A stretch of 64,000 nt of DNA from JBBROS01 sp963752225 (GTDB taxonomy: Bacteria; Pseudomonadota; Alphaproteobacteria; Acetobacterales; Acetobacteraceae): assembly GCA_963752225.1 (NCBI GenBank), contig CAVVXS010000009.1:682001-746000 (forward strand), given 5' to 3'. The position numbers and the translations under genes are program-made. Shown one piece after another: positions 1 through 8,196 of this stretch. How positions within the stretch are numbered: position 1 is the stretch's first letter; every line of letters starts with the position of its first letter. The notes under the pieces are model-generated. The model ran no database searches. It worked only from the letters and a program-made list of their open reading frames with translations, and was not told the origin of the DNA.

Positions 1-1
1 C

Positions 2-727
2 GCCGCGGTCGTCGCCGGCCGCCGCACCGCGCCCGGCGCCATCGTCGGCGTCGCCGGCGAGAGCCTGTCCGGCATGGCCGTCAGCGGGGTCGCGGCGTTC
101 GGTCTGATCGCGCTGATCTTCGGCGGCTACCGCTCCGGCTTCGCGACCGCGACCGAGATCTCCGCCTTTGCCGTGGTCTACGCGCTGCTGGTCGGCGGCG
201 TGCTCTTCCGCGAAATGAGCTGGCGCTCGGCCGGGCGGGTCATGCGCTACGCCGCGGTGCGGTCCGGCATGGTGCTGTTCATCGTCGCCGCGGCACAGAG
301 CCTGGCCTACGTACTGACCTTGCAACAGATCCCGCATGCGATCGCCGAGCTGCTGGTGACGCTGTCGGCCGCGCACGGGTCTTGGTTGTTCCTGCTGCTG
401 TCGGTGCTGATCCTGATCGTGATGGGCTCGGTGCTGGAGGGGGCGGCGGCGCTGATCATCTTCGGCCCGCTGCTGATGCCGGTGGCGCGGCAGCTCGGCG
501 TCGACCCGCTGCATTACGGCGTGGTCCTCGTGGTCGGCATGGGGATCGGGTTGTTCGCCCCGCCGCTCGGCCTCGGCCTGTACGGCGCCTGCCTGATCGG
601 CGGCGTGCGGATCGAGGAGACGGTCGGGCCGATCCTGAAATACCTCGGCCTGCTGTTCGTTTGCTTGCTGCTGATCGCCTTCGTGCCATGGATCAGCACC
701 GCGGTTCCCCGTGCCCTCGGCTATTGA
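2..727 (+). CDS. TRAP transporter large permease (DctM-type), C-terminal part
   Basis: This is the 3' end of a large integral membrane subunit of a TRAP (tripartite ATP-independent periplasmic) transporter. The frame is open to the left edge, so the start lies outside the window and about 241 residues remain. The fragment is strongly hydrophobic with several predicted membrane helices, and the stretch GIGLFAPPLGLGLYGA close to the C-terminus is the typical last conserved block of DctM proteins. In the family this subunit, with a small DctQ subunit and a periplasmic binding protein, imports carboxylates or sugar acids with sodium or protons. Neither partner is visible here. The inositol genes that follow suggest a polyol or sugar-derived substrate, but that is only context. 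Confidence 0.85.
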   Translation, partial: AAVVAGRRTAPGAIVGVAGESLSGMAVSGVAAFGLIALIFGGYRSGFATATEISAFAVVYALLVGGVLFREMSWRSAGRVMRYAAVRSGMVLFIVAAAQSLAYVLTLQQIPHAIAELLVTLSAAHGSWLFLLLSVLILIVMGSVLEGAAALIIFGPLLMPVARQLGVDPLHYGVVLVVGMGIGLFAPPLGLGLYGACLIGGVRIEETVGPILKYLGLLFVCLLLIAFVPWISTAVPRALGY

Positions 728-835
728 GACGTGCCGGCGGTCCGGGCGGATGCCGCCACCGAGGGCGGCTCCGCGCACGAGACGGCCGGCGAACCGTGCC
801 GCTCGGGTCATGACCATCGAATGGGAGGAACGCAG

Positions 836-2197
836 GTGTCGATAACCATGCCGCAGCAATCGGCGATGGATGGCGCAGTCCGCCATCTCGTCACCAACTA
901 CAACCCGAGCGGGAATAAGATCGGCTGGTTGATGATGGCGTCCATCCTGGTGGAAGCCTGGGACCTGTATTCGATCGCCTTCGTGCTGGTGTTCATCCGC
1001 GACCAGTATCACCCGGACCCGCTGCTGCTGGGCCTCGCCGCTGCAGGCACCCAGGGTGGCGCCTTGATCGGCGCCTTGCTCGGCGGCTGGCTGTCGGACC
1101 GGATCGGCCGCCGGATCATGTTCCTGGCCACCATGATCCTGTTCATCGTGCTCGCCCTCGCGCAGGCCTTCGTGACGTCGGTTTGGCTGCTGGTGGTGAT
1201 CCGCTTCTTTCTCGGCATGCCGCTCGGGAGCGACATCTCCAACGGCTACACCTACATCATGGAGTCGATGCCCAAGGGCGAGCGCGAGGTCATGGGCAAC
1301 CGCTGGCAGTTCATGTTCGCCGTCGGCGAGGTGCTGACGCTGGCGGTGATTGCGGTGTTCATCGTCGCCAACATGGATCACGAGCTGATCTGGCGCGTGA
1401 CGCTCGGGCTGGGGGCGGTGCCGGCGGCGATCATCCTGCTGATGCGCCACGATCTCCCGGAGACCGCGGTGTGGCTGGTCCGCAACGGGCGGTTCCGCGA
1501 AGCCAAGCAGGTGGCGATGCGTTTGTACTCGGACCCGCTGAAGATGCTGCCCGACGAGGACGTCGTGGTGCCGAGGCCGAACGCGGCCGGGTTCCTGACC
1601 GACCTGCGAAAAGACCCGATCCGCTGGCGCGCCACCCTGTATGGCTACATCGCCTGCTTTTGTCAGGGCAGCGAGTTTTCCACTTTCGCGTTCTACCTGC
1701 CGGTGCTGTTCCTGATGGTCGGCGCGGCGTCCGTGCTGGGCACCGATCTCGTGACCATGGCGCTCTACATCGTCGCCGCCATTGCCGGCTGGGTGGGACC
1801 GCAGATCACCCCGCGCATCGGCCAGCGCGGGATCGCGATTGCCGGGTTTGCGATCGTGCTGGTGTCGTTGCTCGTCGCGGCATGGGCGCTCTACACCGAC
1901 CACGTCGCCGTGCTGCCATTCGCGGCCGCCGCCATGCTGTGGGGCCATTACTGGGACGCATCCAATTGCATGACGATCCCAACGGTGGTGGCCAAGCCCG
2001 AGTACCGCGGCACCGCGAGCGGCTTCGCCTACATGTTCGTCAAGCTGCCGTCGTTCCTGTCGATCTTCCTGTTCCCGACCCTGTTTGCCGCGGTCGGCCA
2101 GGCGACGGCGACCTTGATGGTCGCGATCTTCCCGCTGATCGGCCTGCTTTCGGCGATCTTCATCTTGCCGGAGATCTACGGTTACGAGCACGACTGA
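836..2197 (+). CDS. MFS transporter, metabolite:H+ symporter type
   Basis: A 12-helix major facilitator transporter of about 453 residues. The signature loop between helices 2 and 3 reads GGWLSDRIGRR at about residues 83-93, as in the sugar/aromatic acid:proton symporter branch. The start is taken as the GTG at 836 because GGGAGG at 823-828 precedes it with a spacing of 7; ATG 821 and ATG 848 are less well placed. It sits 108 bp after a TRAP permease and 210 bp before iolD on the same strand, so it is a plausible uptake system for inositol or an inositol derivative. That substrate is inferred from position only. Confidence 0.82.
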   Translation: MSITMPQQSAMDGAVRHLVTNYNPSGNKIGWLMMASILVEAWDLYSIAFVLVFIRDQYHPDPLLLGLAAAGTQGGALIGALLGGWLSDRIGRRIMFLATMILFIVLALAQAFVTSVWLLVVIRFFLGMPLGSDISNGYTYIMESMPKGEREVMGNRWQFMFAVGEVLTLAVIAVFIVANMDHELIWRVTLGLGAVPAAIILLMRHDLPETAVWLVRNGRFREAKQVAMRLYSDPLKMLPDEDVVVPRPNAAGFLTDLRKDPIRWRATLYGYIACFCQGSEFSTFAFYLPVLFLMVGAASVLGTDLVTMALYIVAAIAGWVGPQITPRIGQRGIAIAGFAIVLVSLLVAAWALYTDHVAVLPFAAAAMLWGHYWDASNCMTIPTVVAKPEYRGTASGFAYMFVKLPSFLSIFLFPTLFAAVGQATATLMVAIFPLIGLLSAIFILPEIYGYEHD

Positions 2198-2407
2198 CCC
2201 GGGGGCCTGGGCCGGCGGCAGTGACGCCGCCGGCCTCCGCGGCCGGGGTGCGTTCCTCAGCGCGCCTTCGGCTTGCGGGGATCGCCTGCAAGCACGGCAA
2301 TCTGCGTGCGTTCGGGCGTCCCCTTCGTTGGATTTCCGGGCAGGCTACTGCATGCTCATGTCTCGGACCATATCGGCAGCAAAAAGCCGCGTGGAGGAAG
2401 GGACCGC

Positions 2408-4249
2408 ATGAACACCGTCCGCTGCACCATGGCGCAGGCCGTGGTCCACTTTCTGTGCCAGCAATTCACGGTCGTCGACGGCGCGCGGGTCCCGCTGTTT
2501 CCCGGGGTGTTCGCGATCTTCGGCCATGGCAACGTCACCTGCCTGTCCGAAGCGCTCGAGGCGGTGCAGGACGTGCTGCCGACCTGGCGCGGGCAGAACG
2601 AGCAATCCATGGCACTGGCCGCGATCGGCTTCGCCAAGGCCAAGCAGCGGCGGCAGATCATGGTGGCCGCCGCCTCCATCGGGCCCGGCGCCCTCAACAT
2701 GGTGACCGCCGCCGGCGTTGCCCATGCGAACCGGCTGCCGGTGCTGCTGCTGGCCGGCGACACCTTCGTCAACCGGCGGCCCGACCCGGTGCTGCAGCAG
2801 CTCGAGCATTTCGGCAATCCGACGGTCACCGCCAACGACGCATTCAAGGCCGTCACCCGCTTCTGGGACCGCATCACCCACCCGGAGCAGGTCATCTCCT
2901 CCCTGCCCCAAGCCGTCGCCGCCATGCTCGACCCGGCGGATTGCGGCCCGGCCTTCCTCGCCCTGCCGCAGGACGTGCAGGAGCTCGCGGCCGACTACCC
3001 CGCCGCCTTCTTCGAGCCGACCGTCCACGCCGTGCCGCGTCCGCGGCCGGACCGGGAGCAGCTCCAAGCGGCGGCCGAGCTGCTGAAAGGGGCCAAGCGC
3101 CCGCTGCTGATCGCCGGCGGCGGCGTGCGCTATTCGCTGGCCGAGACGGTGGTGGCGCGCTTGGCCGAGCGCCGCGGCATCCCGCTGACCGAAACCGTCG
3201 CCGGCAAGGGCACGGTGTCCCACGGCCACCCCGCGCATGTCGGCCCGGTCGGCATCCTCGGCTCCACCTCGGCCAACGAGCTGGCCGCCGAGGCCGACGT
3301 GATCCTGGCCGTGGGCACGCGCCTGCAGGACTTCACCACCGGGTCCTGGACCGCGTTCGCCGCCGACGCGAAGTTCATCTCCGTCAACGCGGCCCGCTGG
3401 GACGCGGTGAAGCACCGGGCGCTCGCCGTGGTCGGCGACGCGCGGGAAACAATCGGGGAGTTGGACGCCGCCTTGGGCGAGTGGACCGCCCCGTCGGGCT
3501 GGACCGAACGCGGGCGGCGCGGCTTTGCCGGCTGGAACTCCCTGCTCGACGGCTTGCAGAAGCCGACCAACGCGCCCGTGCCGACCTACGCGCAGGTGGT
3601 GGGCGTGGTGAACGCCAAGGCGGGCGAGCGCGACCTGCTCGTCACCGCGGCGGGCGGGCTGCCGGGCGAGGTGATGAAGAACTGGCGCGTCAAGGCGCCG
3701 GGCACCTTCGATTGCGAGTTCGGCTTCTCCTGCATGGGCTACGAGATCGCCGCCGGCTGGGGCGCCGCCATGGCGGACCCGACCCGCACGCCGATCGTGA
3801 TGGTGGGCGACGGCACCTACCTGATGATGAACTCGGACGTCTATTCCTCGGTGCTGTCCGGGCACAAGATGATCCTGGTCGTGTGCGACAATGGCGGCTA
3901 CGCGGTCATCAACCGGCTGCAGAACGGCAAAGGTGTGCCGTCGTTCAACAACCTGATCCGGGACTGCCGGGTGAAAGAGCCGTTCGCGGTCGACTTCGCC
4001 AAGCACGCGGAGTCGATGGGTGCGCTGGTGCGGCGTGCCGAAAGCCTGACCGAGCTCGGCGAAGCGCTGGACTGGGCCCGGACGACGGACCGCACGACGG
4101 TGATCACGATCGTCTCCGACGCCTTCGCCTGGTCGCCGGGGGATGCGTGGTGGGACGTCGGCGTGCCGGAGGTGAGCGGGCGCCCGTCGGTGGACGCGGC
4201 GTACGAGGCGCAGCGGCAAGGCCGCGCGAAGCAGCGCGTCGGCATCTGA
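2408..4249 (+). CDS. iolD: 3D-(3,5/4)-trihydroxycyclohexane-1,2-dione hydrolase (IolD)
   Basis: Thiamine-diphosphate enzyme of 613 residues. In inositol catabolism IolD opens the ring of trihydroxycyclohexanedione to give 5-deoxy-glucuronate. It has the acetolactate-synthase fold order: an N-terminal pyrimidine domain with FGHGN and the catalytic-type Glu in GQNEQSMAL, a central domain, and a C-terminal TPP domain whose GDG starts at residue 467 with Asn a few residues later (GDGTYLMMNSD). The ATG at 2408 is preceded by GGAGGAAG at 2393-2400. The inositol-type neighbours iolE (21 bp downstream) and iolG support this over other TPP enzymes. Length fits IolD (about 610-640). Confidence 0.93.
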   Translation: MNTVRCTMAQAVVHFLCQQFTVVDGARVPLFPGVFAIFGHGNVTCLSEALEAVQDVLPTWRGQNEQSMALAAIGFAKAKQRRQIMVAAASIGPGALNMVTAAGVAHANRLPVLLLAGDTFVNRRPDPVLQQLEHFGNPTVTANDAFKAVTRFWDRITHPEQVISSLPQAVAAMLDPADCGPAFLALPQDVQELAADYPAAFFEPTVHAVPRPRPDREQLQAAAELLKGAKRPLLIAGGGVRYSLAETVVARLAERRGIPLTETVAGKGTVSHGHPAHVGPVGILGSTSANELAAEADVILAVGTRLQDFTTGSWTAFAADAKFISVNAARWDAVKHRALAVVGDARETIGELDAALGEWTAPSGWTERGRRGFAGWNSLLDGLQKPTNAPVPTYAQVVGVVNAKAGERDLLVTAAGGLPGEVMKNWRVKAPGTFDCEFGFSCMGYEIAAGWGAAMADPTRTPIVMVGDGTYLMMNSDVYSSVLSGHKMILVVCDNGGYAVINRLQNGKGVPSFNNLIRDCRVKEPFAVDFAKHAESMGALVRRAESLTELGEALDWARTTDRTTVITIVSDAFAWSPGDAWWDVGVPEVSGRPSVDAAYEAQRQGRAKQRVGI

Positions 4250-4270
4250 GCGCGAGCGGAGGGAAACGCC

Positions 4271-5176
4271 ATGAAAGCCAGGCTGGGCATCGCGCCGATC
4301 GCGTGGTCCAACGACGACCTGCCCGAACTCGGCGGTGAGACGACGCTCGAGACCTGCTTGCGGGAAAGCCGGGACGCCGGGTTCTCCGGCGTCGAGACCG
4401 GGGGCAAGTTCCCGCGCAGCGCGGCCGAGTTGCGGCCCAAGCTGCAGGAGCATGGCTTGCGGCTCGCGTCGGGCTGGTTCTCCGGCACCGTGCTCGACGC
4501 GCCCGATGACCTGGCGGCGGAAAAGGACCGGGTCGCACCGCAGCTCGAGCTGTTCCGCGAGCTCGGCGCCGCCTGCCTCGCTTACGGCGAGACGGCCGGG
4601 ACGATCCAGAACCGGCGCCATGCCCCGCTCGCCACGCGCCGGCGTTTGACCGAGGACGAGATCAAGGCCTATGGCCGCCGCCTCACCCGCTTCGCCGAGC
4701 ATTGCGCCGAGGCCGGCGTGCCGCTCGCCTTCCACCATCACATGGCGACCGCGATCGAGACCGAGCAGGATCTCGACCTGCTGATGCGGCACACCGGGGC
4801 GGCGGTCGGGCTGCTGTACGACGCCGGGCACCTGCGCTTTGCCGGCGGCGACGTGCTGCGGGTGATCGGCGCGCATGGCGCGCGCATCGTCCACGTCCAC
4901 GCCAAGGACGTGCGCGGCGCGGTGATCGATGGGCTGGACCGGGACCGCCAATCCTTCCTCGACGCCGTGCTGGAGGGCGCCTTCACCGTCCCCGGCGACG
5001 GGGCGATCGACTTCGCCGCCGTGTGCCGCCGGCTGGCCGACGCCGGCTACCAGGGCTGGTTCGTGGTCGAGGCCGAGCAGGACCCGGCGAAAGCGCCGCC
5101 GGCCGAATACGCCCGGATCGGCCACCGCGCCCTGTCCGCGGCCCTCGCCGCCGCCGGCTACCGGATCGAGGAGTGA
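4271..5176 (+). CDS. iolE: myo-inosose-2 dehydratase (IolE)
   Basis: A TIM-barrel protein of 301 residues from the xylose isomerase-like/AP endonuclease 2 superfamily. IolE dehydrates 2-keto-myo-inositol to the diketone that IolD hydrolyses. N-terminal GIAPIAWSNDDLPELGG is the characteristic IolE opening, with the metal-site region in LAFHHHMATAIE and LLYDAGHLRFAGG, and HVHAKDVRG later. The ATG at 4271 follows a GGAGGG Shine-Dalgarno. It is 21 bp downstream of iolD and its stop region overlaps or touches the next gene, so iolD-iolE-SDR-iolG form one transcription unit. Confidence 0.92.
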   Translation: MKARLGIAPIAWSNDDLPELGGETTLETCLRESRDAGFSGVETGGKFPRSAAELRPKLQEHGLRLASGWFSGTVLDAPDDLAAEKDRVAPQLELFRELGAACLAYGETAGTIQNRRHAPLATRRRLTEDEIKAYGRRLTRFAEHCAEAGVPLAFHHHMATAIETEQDLDLLMRHTGAAVGLLYDAGHLRFAGGDVLRVIGAHGARIVHVHAKDVRGAVIDGLDRDRQSFLDAVLEGAFTVPGDGAIDFAAVCRRLADAGYQGWFVVEAEQDPAKAPPAEYARIGHRALSAALAAAGYRIEE

Positions 5177-5181
5177 CGGGG

Positions 5182-5991
5182 GTGGCGCAGCTCGCCGGCA
5201 AGATCGCCGTCGTCACCGGCGGCACCCAAGGGCTCGGCGCGGCGATCGCCCGGCTGTTCGCCGACCACGGCGCAGCCGGCCTCATCATCTGTGGCCGCTC
5301 GCGCGACAAGGGCGAGGCGAAGGCGCGCGAGATCGCGGACGCGAGCGGCGCCGCGGTGGAGTTCGTGGCGGCCGATCTCAGCCGGGTCGAGGATTGCCGC
5401 GCCGTGATCGCCCGGGCCGACGCCCGGTTCGGCCGCGTCGACGCCCTGGTCAACGCGGCGGCGATCACCGACCGCGGCACCATCCTCGACACCTCACCCG
5501 AACTGTTCGACGCGATGTTCGCGACCAACGTCCGCGGGCCGTTCTTCCTGATGCAGGAAGCGATCAAGCTCATGCGCCGGGAGCGGACGGAGGGCACGGT
5601 GGTCAACATCTGCTCCATGTCCGGCATGGCGGGGCAGGCGTTCATCGCCGCCTATTGCGCGTCCAAGGGTGCCTTGGCGACCCTGACGCAGAACACCGCC
5701 TACGCGCTGCTGCGCAACCGGATCCGCGTCAACGGCCTCAACATCGGCTGGATGGCGAGCGAGGGCGAGGACCGCATTCAGCGGGAATTCCACGGCGCCG
5801 ACCCGAACTGGCTGGCCGACGCCGCCGCCGCGCAACCGTTCGGCCGGCTGATCGACCCGCAGGAGGTCGCCCGCGCGGTCGCCTTCCTGTCGAGCGCGGA
5901 ATCGGGCCTGATGACCGGCGCGATGGTGAACTACGACCAGTCCGTTTGGGGCGCCTACGACACGTCGCCGCATCCGGCGGCGCCCCTTTGA
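5182..5991 (+). CDS. SDR family NAD(P)-dependent oxidoreductase in the inositol operon
   Basis: A classical short-chain dehydrogenase of 269 residues. It shows the cofactor glycine motif TGGTQGLG near the N-terminus, the NAA-type motif in LVNAAAITD, and the catalytic YCASK. The start is placed at GTG 5182 because GAGGAG at 5168-5173 lies 8 bases upstream; GTG 5173, which would overlap the iolE stop as GTGA, is an alternative. It probably oxidises or reduces a cyclitol or a sugar-like intermediate, but the exact substrate cannot be read from the sequence. SDRs are frequent passengers in alphaproteobacterial inositol operons. The C-terminal end lies inside a 25-bp tandem duplication. Confidence 0.85.
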   Translation: MAQLAGKIAVVTGGTQGLGAAIARLFADHGAAGLIICGRSRDKGEAKAREIADASGAAVEFVAADLSRVEDCRAVIARADARFGRVDALVNAAAITDRGTILDTSPELFDAMFATNVRGPFFLMQEAIKLMRRERTEGTVVNICSMSGMAGQAFIAAYCASKGALATLTQNTAYALLRNRIRVNGLNIGWMASEGEDRIQREFHGADPNWLADAAAAQPFGRLIDPQEVARAVAFLSSAESGLMTGAMVNYDQSVWGAYDTSPHPAAPL

Positions 5992-6017
5992 ACCGCATCC
6001 GGCGGCGCCGCTCTGAG
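5968..6017 (+). repeat. 25-bp imperfect tandem duplication spanning an SDR stop codon
   Basis: Two adjacent 25-base units begin at 5968 and 5993. The first 17 bases (CCGCATCCGGCGGCGCC) are identical, and the last 8 differ at four positions. Each unit carries a TGA (5989-5991 and 6014-6016). The first one ends the SDR gene, so the second copy forms the spacer before iolG. Confidence 0.7.
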
Positions 6018-6055
6018 CCGCCCGGCGCGGTAACCCCTCTCGACGGAGACAGCCC

Positions 6056-7048
6056 ATGGTGCGTGTTGCAGTGCTCGGCGCCGGGCGGATCGGCAAGATC
6101 CACGCCGCCAACCTGGCCGCGAGCCGGGGCGCCCGCCTCGTCGCCGTGGCCGACCCGTTCGGCGACGCCGCGGACGCGCTGGCATCCGAGCTGGGCTGCG
6201 AGGCGTCCCGCGACCCGGCCGCCACGATCGGCCGCGACGACGTGGACGCCGTCGTCATCGGCACGCCGACCGACACCCATGTGGACCTGATGCTGCAGGC
6301 GGTGCGGGCGGGCAAGGCCGTGCTGTGCGAGAAGCCGATTGACCTCGACATCGCCAAGACCGACGCCGCAGTGGCCGAGATCGGGCGCCTCGGCGGCCGC
6401 GTCATGGTGGCGTTCAACCGGCGCTTCGACCCGAGCGCGCAGCGGTGCCGCCGGGCCATCGACGCCGGCGAGATCGGCGAGGTGCGGCAGGTGGTCATCA
6501 CCAGCCGCGACCCGGGGCTGGCGCCGCCCGAATACCTGCGCCATTCCGGCGGCATCTTCCGCGACATGGTCATCCATGACTTCGACATGGCCCGCTGGCT
6601 GCTGGGCGAGGAGCCGGTCGAGGTCGCGGCCACCGGCAGCTGCCTGGTCGACGCGGGGCTGGCGGCGTTCGGCGACTACGACACCGTCATGGTGCAGATG
6701 CGCACCGCGTCCGGGCGCCAATGCCACATCAATTGCTGCCGTGAGGCGGTGTACGGCTACGACCAGCGGCTGGAGATCTTCGGCTCGACGGGCATGCTGC
6801 TCAACGACAATGTACGGCCGACGACGATGCGCCGCTGGAGCGCGGCCGAGACCGACGCGCGCGAGCCGCTGCTGAATTTCTTTCTCGAGCGCTATGCCGA
6901 CGCCTACCGGACCGAGCTCGCCTTGTTCATCGCGGCGATCGAGGCCGGCGGCCCGATGCCGACCACGCCGCATGACGGCCGGCAAGCGCTGCGCCTCGCC
7001 GACTGCGCCCTGGAAGCGGCGCAGACCGGCCGGACCGTCACGGTTTGA
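6056..7048 (+). CDS. iolG: inositol 2-dehydrogenase (IolG-type, Gfo/Idh/MocA family)
   Basis: NAD-dependent dehydrogenase of 330 residues; IolG oxidises myo-inositol to 2-keto-myo-inositol (scyllo-inosose), the substrate of IolE. The N-terminal Rossmann motif is GAGRIGKIHAAN, the conserved catalytic Lys lies in LCEKPIDLD, and the His/Asp pair lies in MVIHDFDMARW, the usual IolG form. NRRFDPS is also typical of inositol dehydrogenases. It is the fourth gene of the iol run, 64 bp after the SDR. Its last 11 bases overlap the 3' end of the convergent gene at 7038-8165. Confidence 0.9.
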   Translation: MVRVAVLGAGRIGKIHAANLAASRGARLVAVADPFGDAADALASELGCEASRDPAATIGRDDVDAVVIGTPTDTHVDLMLQAVRAGKAVLCEKPIDLDIAKTDAAVAEIGRLGGRVMVAFNRRFDPSAQRCRRAIDAGEIGEVRQVVITSRDPGLAPPEYLRHSGGIFRDMVIHDFDMARWLLGEEPVEVAATGSCLVDAGLAAFGDYDTVMVQMRTASGRQCHINCCREAVYGYDQRLEIFGSTGMLLNDNVRPTTMRRWSAAETDAREPLLNFFLERYADAYRTELALFIAAIEAGGPMPTTPHDGRQALRLADCALEAAQTGRTVTV

Positions 7049-8165
7049 GCCAGCGCTGCTCGCGGGCGGACCGGTAGGCCAGCTCCACCAGCTTCTGCAC
7101 CTCGTAGCCTTCGCGGAAGTCCGGTCCCCGTCGGGGGCCGCCCGCCGCCGCCAACAGGAAGTCGCGCGCCTCGATCGCCTTGAGGTCGTTGAAGCCGAGC
7201 TGATGCCCCGGCGCCACGCAGAACGCCCCATACGGCTCGTGCTCCGGCCCCGCGAACACCGTGCGGAAGCCGCGCCGGCCCGAACCGTCCCCGGTGTAGT
7301 AGACCTGCAGCTCGTTGAACCGCTCCTGCGTGAACAGGATCGCGCCCTTCGAGCCATACAGCTCGAACTCGTGCTGCATCTTGCGGCCGGTGGCGATCCA
7401 GTTCGCTTCCAGGCTGCCGCTGGCGCCGTTCTCGAAGCGCAGGAACAGCCGGGCGACGTCGTCCACCTCGACGGCGCGGGTGTCGCGGCCGCCGGCGCCG
7501 ACTGGCCGCCGGTCGATCGACGTGTCCACGTCGGCCATGACAGCCGCCACCGGGCCGACCAGATGACGGACGGCGGCCAGGATGTGGCTGCCGATGTCGG
7601 CCAGCGCGCCGCCGCCGCCGGCCGGGTCGAGGCGCCAGGTCCAGGGGGCCTGGGCGTCGGCCATGTAGTCCTCGGCATGGACGCCGCGAACGCTGCGGAT
7701 CGTGCCGATCTCGCCGGAGGCGACGATCTCCCGCGCCAAGGCGACCATGGGGTTCTTGAGGTAGTTGAAGCCCACCTGGGTGGCCATCCCCGAGGCGTCC
7801 GCGGCCTCGGTCATTTCCAGCGCCTCGGCCGCGGTGGGCGCTAGCGGCTTCTCGCACCAGACATGCTTGCCCGCGCCGAGCGCCGCGAGCGCCATCTCGC
7901 GGTGCAGCACGTTGGGCGTCGTCACCGACACGACGTCGACGTCCGGGTCTTCGAGCAGGTCGCGCCAGCGTCCGGTCGAGCGCCGGAACCCCAGCGCGCC
8001 GGCCGCGCGCCCGGCCAGCGCCGGATCGGCGTCGGCCAGGACAACGAGGTCCACGGCGAACGGCAGCCCGAACACCCGGGCCGCCGTCGCGTAGCCGAGC
8101 GCATGGGCTTTCCCCATGAACCCGGACCCGATCAGGCCCACGCCGATCCTGCGCTCATCCGTCAC
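7038..8165 (-). CDS. Gfo/Idh/MocA family oxidoreductase
   Basis: A second dehydrogenase of the Gfo/Idh/MocA fold, 375 residues. Rossmann motif GLIGSGFMGKAHALGY, catalytic-type WCEKPLAPT, and LADIGSHILAAVRHL with the Asp and His of the active site. The start is GTG at 8165. It differs from the neighbouring IolG and belongs to the branch that contains scyllo-inositol and other cyclitol or sugar dehydrogenases, so a role in oxidising another inositol isomer or a ring-modified sugar is reasonable but not proven. It is transcribed convergently with iolG (11-bp overlap) and lies 31 bp downstream of the PQQ dehydrogenase on the same strand, so the two may be cotranscribed. Confidence 0.82.
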   Translation of the reverse strand: MTDERRIGVGLIGSGFMGKAHALGYATAARVFGLPFAVDLVVLADADPALAGRAAGALGFRRSTGRWRDLLEDPDVDVVSVTTPNVLHREMALAALGAGKHVWCEKPLAPTAAEALEMTEAADASGMATQVGFNYLKNPMVALAREIVASGEIGTIRSVRGVHAEDYMADAQAPWTWRLDPAGGGGALADIGSHILAAVRHLVGPVAAVMADVDTSIDRRPVGAGGRDTRAVEVDDVARLFLRFENGASGSLEANWIATGRKMQHEFELYGSKGAILFTQERFNELQVYYTGDGSGRRGFRTVFAGPEHEPYGAFCVAPGHQLGFNDLKAIEARDFLLAAAGGPRRGPDFREGYEVQKLVELAYRSAREQRWLKP

Positions 8166-8196
8166 TGCGCGGCCTACCTGGGATGGAGAGCGCAGC

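Noticed and set aside
1183..4338. A very long plus-strand open frame across the MFS and iolD genes
   Set aside because: It is an Arg/Gly/Ala-rich antiframe of two strongly supported genes, with no domain motifs; typical for high-GC DNA.
2345..5125. A 926-codon minus-strand frame opposite iolD and iolE
   Set aside because: No recognisable motif; mirrors the codon bias of the real genes on the other strand.
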